64,000 nt of DNA. It comes from Symbiodinium natans (Eukaryota > Sar > Dinophyceae > Suessiales > Symbiodiniaceae). The stretch is from the NCBI GenBank assembly GCA_905221605.1, contig CAJNDS010001302.1:513501-577500 (forward strand), read 5' to 3'. Both the position numbers and the translations under genes were made by a program. Shown piece by piece: positions 1 through 9,254 of the stretch; positions within the stretch are counted from its first letter, which is position 1; every line of letters begins with the position of its first letter. Under the pieces are notes generated by a model, which was given only the letters and a program-made list of their open reading frames with translations, did not search any database and had not been told where the DNA came from.

Positions 1-109
1 CCGAAAAATTTCGAGCTGAATGACGGAGGCGCCGCCGCTGGACCTCTTTGCCGGAAGGCCTTGCAGTGCTTGCGGTACTTGGGGGGGTGCACCTTGAAGA
101 GCACCAAGG
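1..109 (+). CDS. Exon-like island, 3' part of an exon
   Basis: The + strand is open from base 1 and reads through CRKALQCLRYLGG, with basic and cysteine residues. The open stretch ends at a GT at 110-111 that starts the GGTTTAGGG-type repeats, so the right edge looks like a splice donor. The left edge is outside the window. Product not recognised. Confidence 0.4.
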
Positions 110-117
110 GTTTAGGG

Positions 118-262
118 TTTATAGGTTTATGGGGTTTATAGGGTTTATAGGGTTTATAGGGTTTATAGGGTTTATAGGGTTTATGGGGTTTATAGGGTTT
201 ATAGGGTTTATAGGGTTTATAGGGTTTATAGGGTCTACAGTGTTTATAGGGTTTATAGGGTT
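118..262. repeat. GGGTTTATA 9-mer tandem array
   Basis: About 15 near-perfect copies of GGGTTTATA, a length and sequence variant of the telomere-type heptamer. It produces a spurious FIGFIG-repeat ORF that is not considered a gene. Confidence 0.9.
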
Positions 263-577
263 TAGGGTTTAGGGTTTCGGGCAAGAAGCCCCTACCGGGA
301 AGTGTAGGTTGGAGCCCTTGTTGTGCATCGGGAATCCTTAAAGGGAGAAGATCTGTTGTAGGGCTGATTGGGGTTCAAGATTTCCCCCTCCTAAACCAGC
401 CTAAACCTCCTCATGAACCCCATCACCCCCTATCAACTATCACCTTTAAACCCTAAAGCCTGAACAGCATATCCCCCTCCAGCTATGTAAGGGATTCTGG
501 ACTCACCCTGTAAACCCTTATTCCTCAAACCTAAACCCTAGACCAAAAACCCCCAAACTCTGCACCCTGGCGGTCAG

Positions 578-639
578 GTTGTCGACTTCCTTGCGGAGCG
601 GTTGCCTGCTGCACCCCGCGTCGCAAGTGGACGCTTTGG
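578..639 (+). CDS. Exon-like island
   Basis: Bounded on the left by GCGGTCAG and on the right by GTGGGG. The + frame reads VVDFLAERLPAAPRVASGRF with no stop. It starts on a codon boundary and ends two bases into a codon. Amphipathic composition, family not recognised. Confidence 0.4.
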
Positions 640-1461
640 GTGGGGCTGATTTAGGGTCTATAGGGACTTAGGGTGCAGGGATATAGGCTGATTTCGGGTC
701 TGTAGGGAGTTAGGGTGCAAGGATATACGGTTCATGATTTACCATTAGGGCCCAGCTTGTAGGTTGGGGCGTTCGGGTTCTGAGCTTAGGGATTTAGGGT
801 TTAGGGATTCAGGATTTAGGGATTTAGGGTTTAGGGTTTAGAGGTATAGGTTTTAGGGATTTAGGGGTCGGGGTGTGGGGCCTTTCGCACGTCTGGTCGG
901 TGTGGTTGCGCAGTTCAGGGCCAAGGGCAGTTTATGGGGGGGGGGGGGGGCCGTTACAACTAAGCTGGCCCTAAACCCGCAAAATATCTCCACTTCCTGG
1001 GCCCTGGTGCTGTGTTTGCCTTTCTGCTCGATTATGAAAAGTCGGCCTTCCCGTCATAATAAAATCCGATCCTTGTGGGGTCCTTAAAGGGGGGGGGGGC
1101 GGCGTTCATCGGGGTAAGTACCTAGGGAATGTTAGCGAAGCTTAGAGAGCCTTGGGGAGTAGTGAGGAGCCTTAGAGAACCTTGGGTTACATACCCCCCG
1201 CCCCCACCCCCTCCCCCCCCCCCCTTGCACCCCCTTCCTTAAGAACTTTAAGGAATCAATACCCTCAAGCTCTATATTGTGGTGAGCATGCCTGCTTGGC
1301 AATGAGAGAAGGAGAGTTTAGGGCTCGCACTGTTTGGGGTTGCGGCTTGAGGGAAAGGTTTAGGGTTTTGGGCCCTAAACCCTAAACCCTAAACTCTTGG
1401 GCGTGGGGTTAGTTCCGGCATGTAAGCTGCTTGCCCAAAGCGCTCCAGTCCCCTCACTAAG

Positions 1462-1566
1462 ACCGCCACGGAGAAGACGGAATTCCTTTGCGGCCATGAC
1501 GCTCTGGACTGCGTGGCTCAGCACATGGACAAGTGTAGCTTCTTTCATGCCGCTTGGCTTGATTAA
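1462..1566 (+). CDS. Exon-like island, possible terminal exon
   Basis: After CACTAAG the frame reads TATEKTEFLCGHDALDCVAQ and continues through HMDKCSFFHAAWLD to a TAA at 1564-1566. Cys and His residues recur (CGH, DC, QHMDKC), but I cannot match a zinc-finger family. CCCTAAA repeats follow at once. Confidence 0.4.
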   Translation, partial: TATEKTEFLCGHDALDCVAQHMDKCSFFHAAWLD

Positions 1567-1886
1567 ACCCTAAACCCTAAAACCTACACCCTACACCCTA
1601 AACCCTAAACCCTAAACCCTAAACTTGGTACCCAGCTGGAACATGTCTAGTACCCTATAGGGCTCAAGACCCGATTATTTCAGGCTTCTCAGCTGTTTTG
1701 GGGCACAAAGACCTGACTAGTTGGGGTCTTGGGCCCTTTAGGTTAATCTCTCTCAAGCTTGAACCCTGGTGAGATATAGTGTTCAGGGCTGCTGGAAAGC
1801 TATACCTGGTGCGCTCATAGGCCTTCGAGGTCGAAGCCTGAAAAACCTCCCGACAAAGAGGTCTTTGGCACCGGTGGCTGCGAGCT

Positions 1887-2033
1887 TTCAACCCTTCAAC
1901 TCTTCAAACCTTCAACCCTTCAACTCGTCAACCCTTCAACTCTTCAAGCCTGCAACTCTTCAAGCCTTCAACCCTTCAAGCCTTCAACTCTTCAGCTCTT
2001 CAAGCCTTCATTCCTGAAACCCTGAAACCCTAA
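1887..2033. repeat. CTTCAACCC / CTTCAAGCC minisatellite
   Basis: About 15 copies of a 9-base unit alternating CTTCAACCC, CTTCAACTC and CTTCAAGCC. It merges on the right into CCCTGAAA and CCCTAAA units and looks like a diverged offshoot of the C-rich telomere-type repeat. Confidence 0.8.
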
Positions 2034-2356
2034 ACCCCTTCAGGGCTCGCTGCTAGGATAGCCATGCTGCAGGGCCTTAGGTTTAGGGTTTAGGGTTTAG
2101 GGTTCCATAATGTCTTTACGTTTATTTCTGTGGACCCGAAGTATTCCGCCGCACATGCGATTTACAAGCTAGACACTCCTTCAGCCCTACGCCCACAGTG
2201 TAAACCCTAATCCTAAACCCCTAAACATCTAAAAAACCCGAACCACTAAATTCCTAAGCCTAAGCCCTAAACCCCAAACCCCAAACTCCAAAAACCCGAA
2301 CTCCAACCCGCTAAGCCCTACGCGTTAGCGCTTAGGGCTCTAAGCCCCTCACTCAG

Positions 2357-2440
2357 GCACAAGTCGTGCGGCTCCAGTCTCAGTGGAGCTGCGAGGCGTT
2401 AGCCTGCTCCAGCAAAGGTGCGGACCCGGGCAGCGGCGTG
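2357..2440 (+). CDS. Exon-like island, phase 0 on both sides
   Basis: Exactly 28 codons lie between an upstream CTCACTCAG and a downstream GTGTGGGG. The frame starts AQVVRLQSQWSCEAL and has no stop. Clean AG and GT borders with a whole number of codons support a real exon. Product unknown. Confidence 0.45.
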
Positions 2441-3221
2441 GTGTGGGGTTCGGGTTTAGGGTGTAGGGTTTAGGGTTTAGGGTTGAGGGTTGAGGGTTGA
2501 GGGTTTATGGTTTACGACTTAGGGTTTAGCCTGTGCCGACGAACCGGCGTGACGAATGCCGACTTGAAGTTCAAGGTTTTTGGGGCCTGGGGGTTCGGGT
2601 ATGTGGTACAAACCTCGGGCACGGTGGTCCGGGATGTTGCAAGCCCCTATACCCCAAACCCGAAACCACCACAAGCCCCCTGCTGTAAGATGTGGTTCTT
2701 GGCGCTGCTTAGGGCCTTTTTAGGGTTTGAGGTGTAGGGTGTAGGATTAAGGGTTTAAAGAGTTTTTTGTTTAAGTTCCTTTGGGGTTTAGGGTGCAGGG
2801 TTTAGGGTTGAAGGTTTATAGGGTTTAGGGTTTAAAGTTCAGGGTGTAGGATTTAGGGTTTAGGGGTTAGGTTTTAAGGGTTTAGGGTTTAGGGTTTAGG
2901 GTCCCTTAAACCCACAAAGCCCTTCAAGCTTGAACCCCAACCCCTTCTCCAAACTCCAAGCCCTTTACTTAACCCTGAACCCGAACTTCTCAATCCCAAA
3001 CCTCAACCCGACCGGTCCCCCAAGTCCCTTTGAGAGACCCGAAATACCCCTACTGTGGCACAACGCAGGGGTGCCGGGGGCAGGGGATCCCTAAACCCCA
3101 AACCCAAAACCCCAACCCCAAAACCCCAAACCCTAAACCCGAAATCCTAAACCCCAAACCCCAAACCCTAAACCCTAAACCCTAAACCCTAAACCCTCCT
3201 GAACCCTCAACTCCCTCCGAG

Positions 3222-3309
3222 CCCAAGAGACCCCGAGGTCTAGACTGCCAGAAGGCTGTCCAGCTGCTGGACACGGACGATGCTGGGCAGGGAAGTGTCG
3301 TCTCAAAGG
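3222..3309 (+). CDS. Exon-like island
   Basis: Follows CTCCCTCCGAG and ends before GTCTGAGG plus TTTAGGG repeats. The frame reads PKRPRGLDCQKAVQLLDTDD and continues open. It starts in phase 0 and ends one base into a codon. Basic then acidic composition, no family recognised. Confidence 0.45.
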
Positions 3310-3602
3310 GTCTGAGGGGTTTAGGGTTTAGGGTTTAGGGTTTAGGGTTTAGGGTTTAGGGATGTTTGGGGTTTAGGGTTCAGGGTTCAGGGTTTAGGGT
3401 TTAGGGTTTAGGGTTTAGGGTTTAGGTTTTGTTGGGTTTTGAGGGCTTTAAGGGTTTTTTATGTTTTTTGGTTATCTGGTGTGTTTAGGGTTTAGTGGAG
3501 TCTCAAAGGGGCTCGGGTCTAGAGTTCAGGGTTGAGGGCCGAGGGCCTTTTGGGGTTGGAGGGTTTAGGTGTTTAGGGCTGAATCAGGGTTTACTGCTTC
3601 AG

Positions 3603-3642
3603 GTTTGACATGACTGAGGAGCAGCTTCCTAGACTTTTCTAA
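3603..3642 (+). CDS. Possible terminal exon
   Basis: After CTGCTTCAG the frame reads FDMTEEQLPRLF and stops at TAA (3640-3642). Too short to assign. Its entry phase does not match the exit phase of the island at 3222-3309, so the two are probably not directly joined. Confidence 0.3.
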
Positions 3643-4446
3643 TAAGACCAATCGCCTCTTACCCTAAACCCTCAACCCTAAACCCTAAAGCCCAAACTGC
3701 CTAAACTTCCGAACAACCTTACGCCCCCAGGATCTAACGAGACACACAACCTTACGCCCACCCGCACCCCAACCAGACATGCCAAGGACCTTCAGCTCAC
3801 ATTGGATGAGAAGCAGCACAAGACCCGCTTTCTGTGCACCCTTCTCAGATGGGGGTTTACGAAAATAGGGGAACATGGAGCCCCAAATAGTAAGATCCTC
3901 TTGTCATAAGAACCCCAATAAGGCAGCCCCCCCAAGTTCGGAAACCCCCAGATCCCAAGCACTGACAGCAGCCTTTAAAGGGATGTGGGAACCCTAAGAC
4001 TCCTAACGCCCTACAAGTCTAAAAACAACACCCTACTGTAAGACTCTAAACCCTAAAGCCCTAGCCCTCAGCCCTCAACCCTCAATGGACATCTGTGGGA
4101 CCTGAACCCTTTTCGGAGACGGCAGTTTGAAGTTTGAGGGGTTGAGGGCTAACCAGGAGCCCTATTTTCGGAAACCTCCATATCGGGTCGAGTCTTTGAA
4201 CATGCGCGAGCGGTCCAAGATTTCATCTGCCGCTCCTCGAGGGCACTCTGGCCTTCAGTGTGTAAAGGCTGGCGCCCTAAACCGTCCTAGGTCCTGGATG
4301 CAAATCCCCCCATAGCCCGAAACACAAACCTCCTAAGCCCTCAACCCCTAAAGCCCCCAAACCCCTAAAGCCCCAAACCCCTAAACCCTAAACCCTAAAC
4401 CATAAACCCTAAACCCTAAACCCTAAACCCTACGGCAAATCCTCAG

Positions 4447-4520
4447 CACCAGAATCAGGCTCGGATGCAGGACTCAAGTGCATCACCGACCACAAAGACA
4501 GCTGCGACTCGCCTTTTTAG
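4447..4520 (+). CDS. Possible terminal exon
   Basis: Follows AAATCCTCAG. The frame reads PESGSDAGLKCITDHKDSCD, then SPF and TAG at 4518-4520. A second frame is also open, so the frame choice is uncertain. Flanked on the left by about seven CCCTAAA units. Confidence 0.35.
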
Positions 4521-5388
4521 TATTAGCAGGTTTCACCGGGGTGCAGAGGTTACGCTTTAACGAACCCTAAATCCCTAAACCCTAAACCCTAAACCCCCGA
4601 CCCCCCAAATGTGGGTTTTTAGAGGGAGCTAGGGACCCTAACTTCCTTCAAACCCGGCTTCCCAAGCCCTATATGTCCTGAAACGTGAAGCCTACATAGA
4701 GGTGTTAGGGTTTTATAGAGGGGTCTAGGGATAGCCTGATGGCTAGCCCGGGACAACATTTTTGTTTTTCCTTCTGCAATCAAGCTCTACGGCAGTGGTT
4801 TCGGACTAGGATGAGGTATGAGGGTGTAGGGACTAGGGTCTAGGGTCTAGGGTCCAAGGATTAGGGTTTAGGGTGTTTAAAGGTTATGGTTAAGGGTTTA
4901 GGGATCAGTTTCTTGTGGATGTAGTGCTTCGTTTGTTGATGTGAAGCCGTCTGCCTCCAACCCTCACAAGAAGCCCCAAAGCACTGTGGACTTCAACCCT
5001 AAACCCCTAAACCCCCGACCCCTAAATTTTGGGCTTTAGAAGGAGCCAGGGACCCTCAACTTCCTTCAAACCCGGCATCCCAAGCCCTACACGTCCTGAA
5101 ACTTGATGCCTACATGCCCGCAGCTCCGCAACTTTCTCCAGAGGCTAGGCAGTCTCGGCATACCTTTGTCATAGTTGGGTAACATTTTGGATTGTTCAGG
5201 GTGCTTAAAACCCAATAAGGAATATAAAGGCAAAAATTTAATACTATCCCAACCATGAATCAGATACCCTACACCCAAAATCGAGCCCCCCTAAACCCTA
5301 CAGGGTTAGCTATTAGGGCTTGGGGTTTGGGCGTCTACGGTAAAGGGTTCAGGGTTTTACTGTTTCTGGCCGTTCTGCCGAGCTGCAG

Positions 5389-5480
5389 GTATGTCGGCCT
5401 TCGAGATTGTGTCCTCTGGCGGCAATGTGGTAGAACACGCAGCTTCGCCGCTACCCTCCTTGTGGGTCCAGGGTTCGGGG
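5389..5480 (+). CDS. Exon-like island containing an ATG
   Basis: An acceptor-like GAGCTGCAG precedes ATG at 5391. The frame reads MSAFEIVSSGGNVVEHAASP and continues to GGTCCAGG, where a GT-rich repeat begins. It could be a first coding exon or an internal exon. No signal peptide. Product unknown. Confidence 0.35.
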
Positions 5481-6040
5481 TTTAAGGTTTTAGGTTTTGG
5501 GTTTGGGGGTTTGGGGTTTAGGGTGCGGGGGTTCAGGGTAGGGTTCGGGTGGGGCCCTTTCACTCCCTTGCCTGCCCTAAGCCCAAACACTCTATCAGCC
5601 CTGCGCTCCAAAGCCCAAAGAACAGCCTACCCCACCCCCCCCCCCGCCCCCAAACCCTAGTCCCCCTAAGCCCTAATCCCTACAACTTAAACCCTAAACC
5701 TTAAACCCCAAACTCCAAACCTAAGAAGCAGTGACGCGCTGAACCCGACGTCCCACAAGCCTTAGCTTGAAACCTCGAAAGCCAAAGCCCCAAGCGCCGA
5801 AGTTCCTGCGGCTACTTTGGTTCTGGGCTTTGGGCTTTGGGTGTTTAGGGTTTAGGTGCTTAGGGTTTTGGGTTTGGGGTTTAGGGTGTTGAGTTGTTGT
5901 TTAGGGTCTAGGGGGTGTAGGGTTGAGGGTTAGACGTGTAAGCCCTGAGCCCAACCCTGCCAGCCTGCATCTTAAGCCTGTAGCTTCAGGATCGTTTAGG
6001 GTTTAGGGTTTAGGGTTTAGGGTTTAGGGCTAAGCTGCAT

Positions 6041-6159
6041 CCAGCGAGGTCCATGGCTCATGACCTTCGCCACTGCGACCGCGTGCGATGCACAGATGCA
6101 GGCCACGAGCACGCACTTTGCTATGGGGGGCATCAGAGATGATGAGTTAGGTTCTGTGG
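6041..6159 (+). CDS. Exon-like island
   Basis: Preceded by TGCATCCAG. One frame, through MTFATATACDAQMQATSTHF, is open to the repeats. A second, through SMAHDLRHCDRVRCTDAG, is Cys/His rich but ends at a TGA near 6141. Frame and product undecided. Confidence 0.3.
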
Positions 6160-6702
6160 GGGGGGCGTTCGGAGTGAGCTACTGTTCCATAGAGATGTTT
6201 GGACCCTATAAACCCTACAAACCCTATAACCTCAACCCCTATAAACTCTACAAACCCTGAACCCTAAACCGCCTGCTCAGAGAGTGCTATCAGGCGTTAT
6301 AGGGCTTCAGGTGAGGCGGGATCGAAGTTTTCTTGTAGTTCATGACTTTTGGTGCTGGTGGGTTTAGGGTGTCCCGAAACCCTAAACCCTAAACCCTAAA
6401 CCTTAAACCCTAAACGAGGGTGCGGTCGTACCGCGCTACAAATTTTAGAACTGCAACATGTGGTTGTTGAACTACGCTAGGGTGCATGTCAAGGTTTGCG
6501 TTCACTCTTCTCCTTGTGCTCCCTAAACCTTGCACCCGGTCCTTTGCGACAATTGCTGTGTACTGCAAGTTCAACAGCCATTGGGCTCGGTCGGCGCAAC
6601 TTGGACTTGGACGTGTGCTGCGAGGACTGGTTCTTGAATGGAGCACTATTGTATTCCGCTAACTACTCCTCGCTACCTCTTACTTCTTCGACCTGCACAA
6701 AC

Positions 6703-8560
6703 GCCTTTGGGGTCCGTGTCCTCAATCCGCCAAAGGAGACGTGTTTTCAGTGGCTTGGGCCAGCGAAGCTGCGAAAACGTGTAGCCTTTGGGGTCCGTGT
6801 CCTCAATCCACCAAAGGAGACGTGTTTTCAGTGGCTTGGGCCAGCGAAGCTGCGAAAACGTGTAGCCTTTGGGGTCCGTGTCCTCAATCCGCCAAAGGAG
6901 ACGTGTTTTCAGTGGCTTGGGCCAGCGAAGCTGCGAAAACGTGTAGCCTTTGGGGTCCGTGTCCTCAATCCGCCAAAGGAGACGTGTTTTCAGTGGCTTG
7001 GGCCAGCGAAGCTGCGAAAACGTGTAGCCTTTGGGGTCCGTGTCCTCAATCCACCAAAGGAGACGTGTTTTCAGTGGCTTGGGCCAGCGAAGCTGCGAAA
7101 ACGTGTAGCCTTTGGGGTCCGTGTCCTCAATCCGCCAAAGGAGACGTGTTTTCAGTGGTTGGGCCAGCGAAGCTGCGAAAACGTGTAGCCTTTGGGGTCC
7201 GTGTCCTCAATCCGCCAAAGGAGACTTGTTTTCAGTGGTTTGGGCCAGCGAAGCTGCGAAAACGTGTAGCCTTTGGGGTCCGTGTCCTCAATCCGCCAAA
7301 GGAGACGTGTTTTCAGTGGCTTGGGCCAGCGAAGCTGCGAAAACGTGTAGCCTTTGGGGTCCGTGTCCTCAATCCGCCAAAGGAGACGTGTTTTCAGTGG
7401 CTTGGGCCAGCGAAGCTGCGAAAACGTGTAGCCTTTGGGGTCCGTGTCCTCAATCCGCCAAAGGAGACGTGTTTTCAGTGGTTTGGGCCAGCGAAGCTGC
7501 GAAAACGTGTAGCCTTTGGGGTCCGTGTCCTCAATCCGCCAAAGGAGACGTGTTTTCAGTGGTTTGGGCCAGCGAAGCTGCGAAAACGTGTAGCCTTTGG
7601 GGTCCGTGTCCTCAGTCGGCCAAAGGAGAGGGCCCGTGCCTTACGGTCTCCCGGGCTCTCTCCTGTTTGTTTTTTTGGTAGATGCACCCTTCGGGAGATG
7701 AACCTAGGGATTTGGGTCAGAAGCCCAATCGCTTTGCAGCTTGGCCAAAAGAGACGTGTTTTCAGTGGTCTGGGGCAGCGAACCTGCGAAAACGTGTAGC
7801 CTTTGGGCTCCGTGTCCTCAATCCGCCAAAGGAGACGTGTTTTCAGTGGTCTGGGGCACCGAAGCTGCGAAAACGTGTAGCGTTACGGTCTCCCGGGCTC
7901 TCTCCTGTGGTTTTTTTTTGTGGATGCACCCTTCAAGAAATGAGCCTAGGGATTTGGGCTTGGCCAAAAGAGACGTGTTTTCAGTGGTATGGGGCATCGA
8001 AGCTGCGAAAACGTGTAGCCTTTGGGGTCCGTGTCCTCAATCCGCCAAAGGAGACGTGTTTTCAGTGCTTTGGGCCAGCGAAGCTGCGAAAACGTGTAGC
8101 CTTTGGGGGTCCGTGTCCTCAATCCGCCAAAGGAGACGTGTTTTCAGTGGCTTGGGCCAGCGAAGCTGCGAAAACATGTAGCCTTTGGGGTCCGTGTCCT
8201 CAATCCGCCAAAGGAGACGTGTTTTCAGTGGTTTAGGCCAGCGAAGCTGCGAAAACGTGTAGCCTTTTGGGGTCCGTGTCCTCAGTCGGTCAATCCGCCA
8301 AAGGAGACGTGTTTAAAAGGGTGCAGATGCACCCTTCGGGAGTCGAGCCTCGGGATTTGGGTCAGAAGCCCAATCGCTTTGCCGCTTGGCCAAAGGACCT
8401 TTTTTCAATTCGAACAAAAAACGTGTAACCTTTCGGGTCCGTGTCCTCAGTCTCTCACAGGAGACGTGTTTGGGCAGCAAAGCTGCGGAAACGTGTAGCC
8501 TTTGGGGTCCGTGTCCTCAGTCTGCCAAAAGGAAACATGTTTTCAGTGGCTTGGCACTGC
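6703..8560 (+). repeat. 81-bp tandem array of paired hairpins
   Basis: Eleven or so near-identical 81-bp units run from 6703 to about 7620; diverged units and three inserted spacers (from about 7627, 7880 and 8317) continue to about 8560. Each unit can form two stems: CCTTTGG with CCAAAGG, and GTTTTC with GAAAAC, the latter extended by ACGTG-type flanks. Because 81 is a multiple of three, several frames stay open for hundreds of codons (repeating AFGVRVLNPPKETCFQW), so the long ORFs here are not evidence of a gene. One unit near 7160 lacks a T, which swaps the open frames without creating a stop. Confidence 0.9.
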
Positions 8561-8574
8561 GTCCGTAAACCCGA

Positions 8575-8596
8575 CGCACACACACACACACACACA

Positions 8597-8664
<68 letters not shown>
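8575..8664. repeat. (AC)n(CT)n compound microsatellite
   Basis: About 12 CA/AC dinucleotides are followed by about 33 CT dinucleotides. The CT tract runs into TTCTTCCTCCGCAG, so it could serve as the pyrimidine tract of a splice acceptor ending at 8677. Confidence 0.9.
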
Positions 8665-8669
<5 letters not shown>

Positions 8670-8677
8670 CCTCCGCA

Positions 8678-8924
8678 GTACTATCTACTTGCTGCTAGAA
8701 CACACTTCCTTCTGCAGTCACTGCTTTTGCCACGCGCGAAGGTTGTGTTCATGGTCTCCGCTCTAATTCCTTCATGCCGACTCTCTAAGCCCTCAAGTGA
8801 GTACCAGCGCTTGTGCATTTCTCTTCGTTCTTGGCAGGAAAGCTTTCTCATGGCGCGAAAGGTGCCGAAGTCTGTTGGAAGCAGCAAGGCACACGTCCCG
8901 TTTGCTGACATGGCCATTTGCTAG
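8678..8924 (+). CDS. Candidate exon(s) upstream of the transposase
   Basis: Begins right after a strong pyrimidine-rich acceptor (CT tract, then CCTCCGCAG). The + frame reads YYLLAARTHFLLQSLLLPRA and is open to TAG at 8922-8924. Inside it, GTGAGTACC at 8797 and CTTGGCAG ending at 8837 would define a 41-bp intron, after which another frame (KLSHGAKGAEVCWKQQ) stops at a TGA. Spliced and unspliced readings are both possible. No family recognised; bases 8925-9254 hold no clear exon. Confidence 0.3.
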
Positions 8925-9254
8925 TCTTCTGAGTGCCGGAAGTGCTGAGAAGACCAAGACCTTCCAAGCGTGCGACGTGATGCACAGTTGGGGCTGGCCC
9001 AAGCAGTGCAACAAGGGAACCTTAACCCCACAGAAGAGAGTAAGGGCCACTCCGGGCTATTGTAAGAAGCCCTCAACCCCAAAAATAAAAACCTAAACCC
9101 CTAACCCCAAACTGAAAAAAAAATAAGCTCTCAGCCCTAAACCCTAAACCCGAACGGCCTGCAACATGGCGGAGCTCAGGGGTTCGAGCAAAGAGTACAC
9201 CAGGCCCACAGCCTTACTGTTGGTTAGCAGGGAACGAGGGAATTTCCTTCAGCG

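Larger units (their letters stand above)
110..6430. repeat. Telomere-like repeat mosaic, left block
   Basis: Most of this stretch is short runs and variants of TTTAGGG and CCCTAAA in both orientations, with substituted units such as TTCAGGG, TTGAGGG, CCCCAAA and CCCTCAA. Notable runs: TTTAGGG at 3318-3362 and 3380-3426, CCCTAAA at 1562-1625 and 4380-4432. Exon-like islands lie between the runs and are listed separately. The remainder shows no gene, RNA or promoter that I can support. Confidence 0.8.

Noticed and set aside
48-272. ORF with FIGFIGFIG repeats
   Set aside because: Translation of the GGGTTTATA array.
6496-8498. Long + strand ORFs (up to 352 codons) with a repeating AFGVRVLNPPKETCFQW motif
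   Set aside because: They follow from an 81-bp repeat divisible by three. Two or three frames are open at once and a deletion only swaps frames, so coding is not supported.
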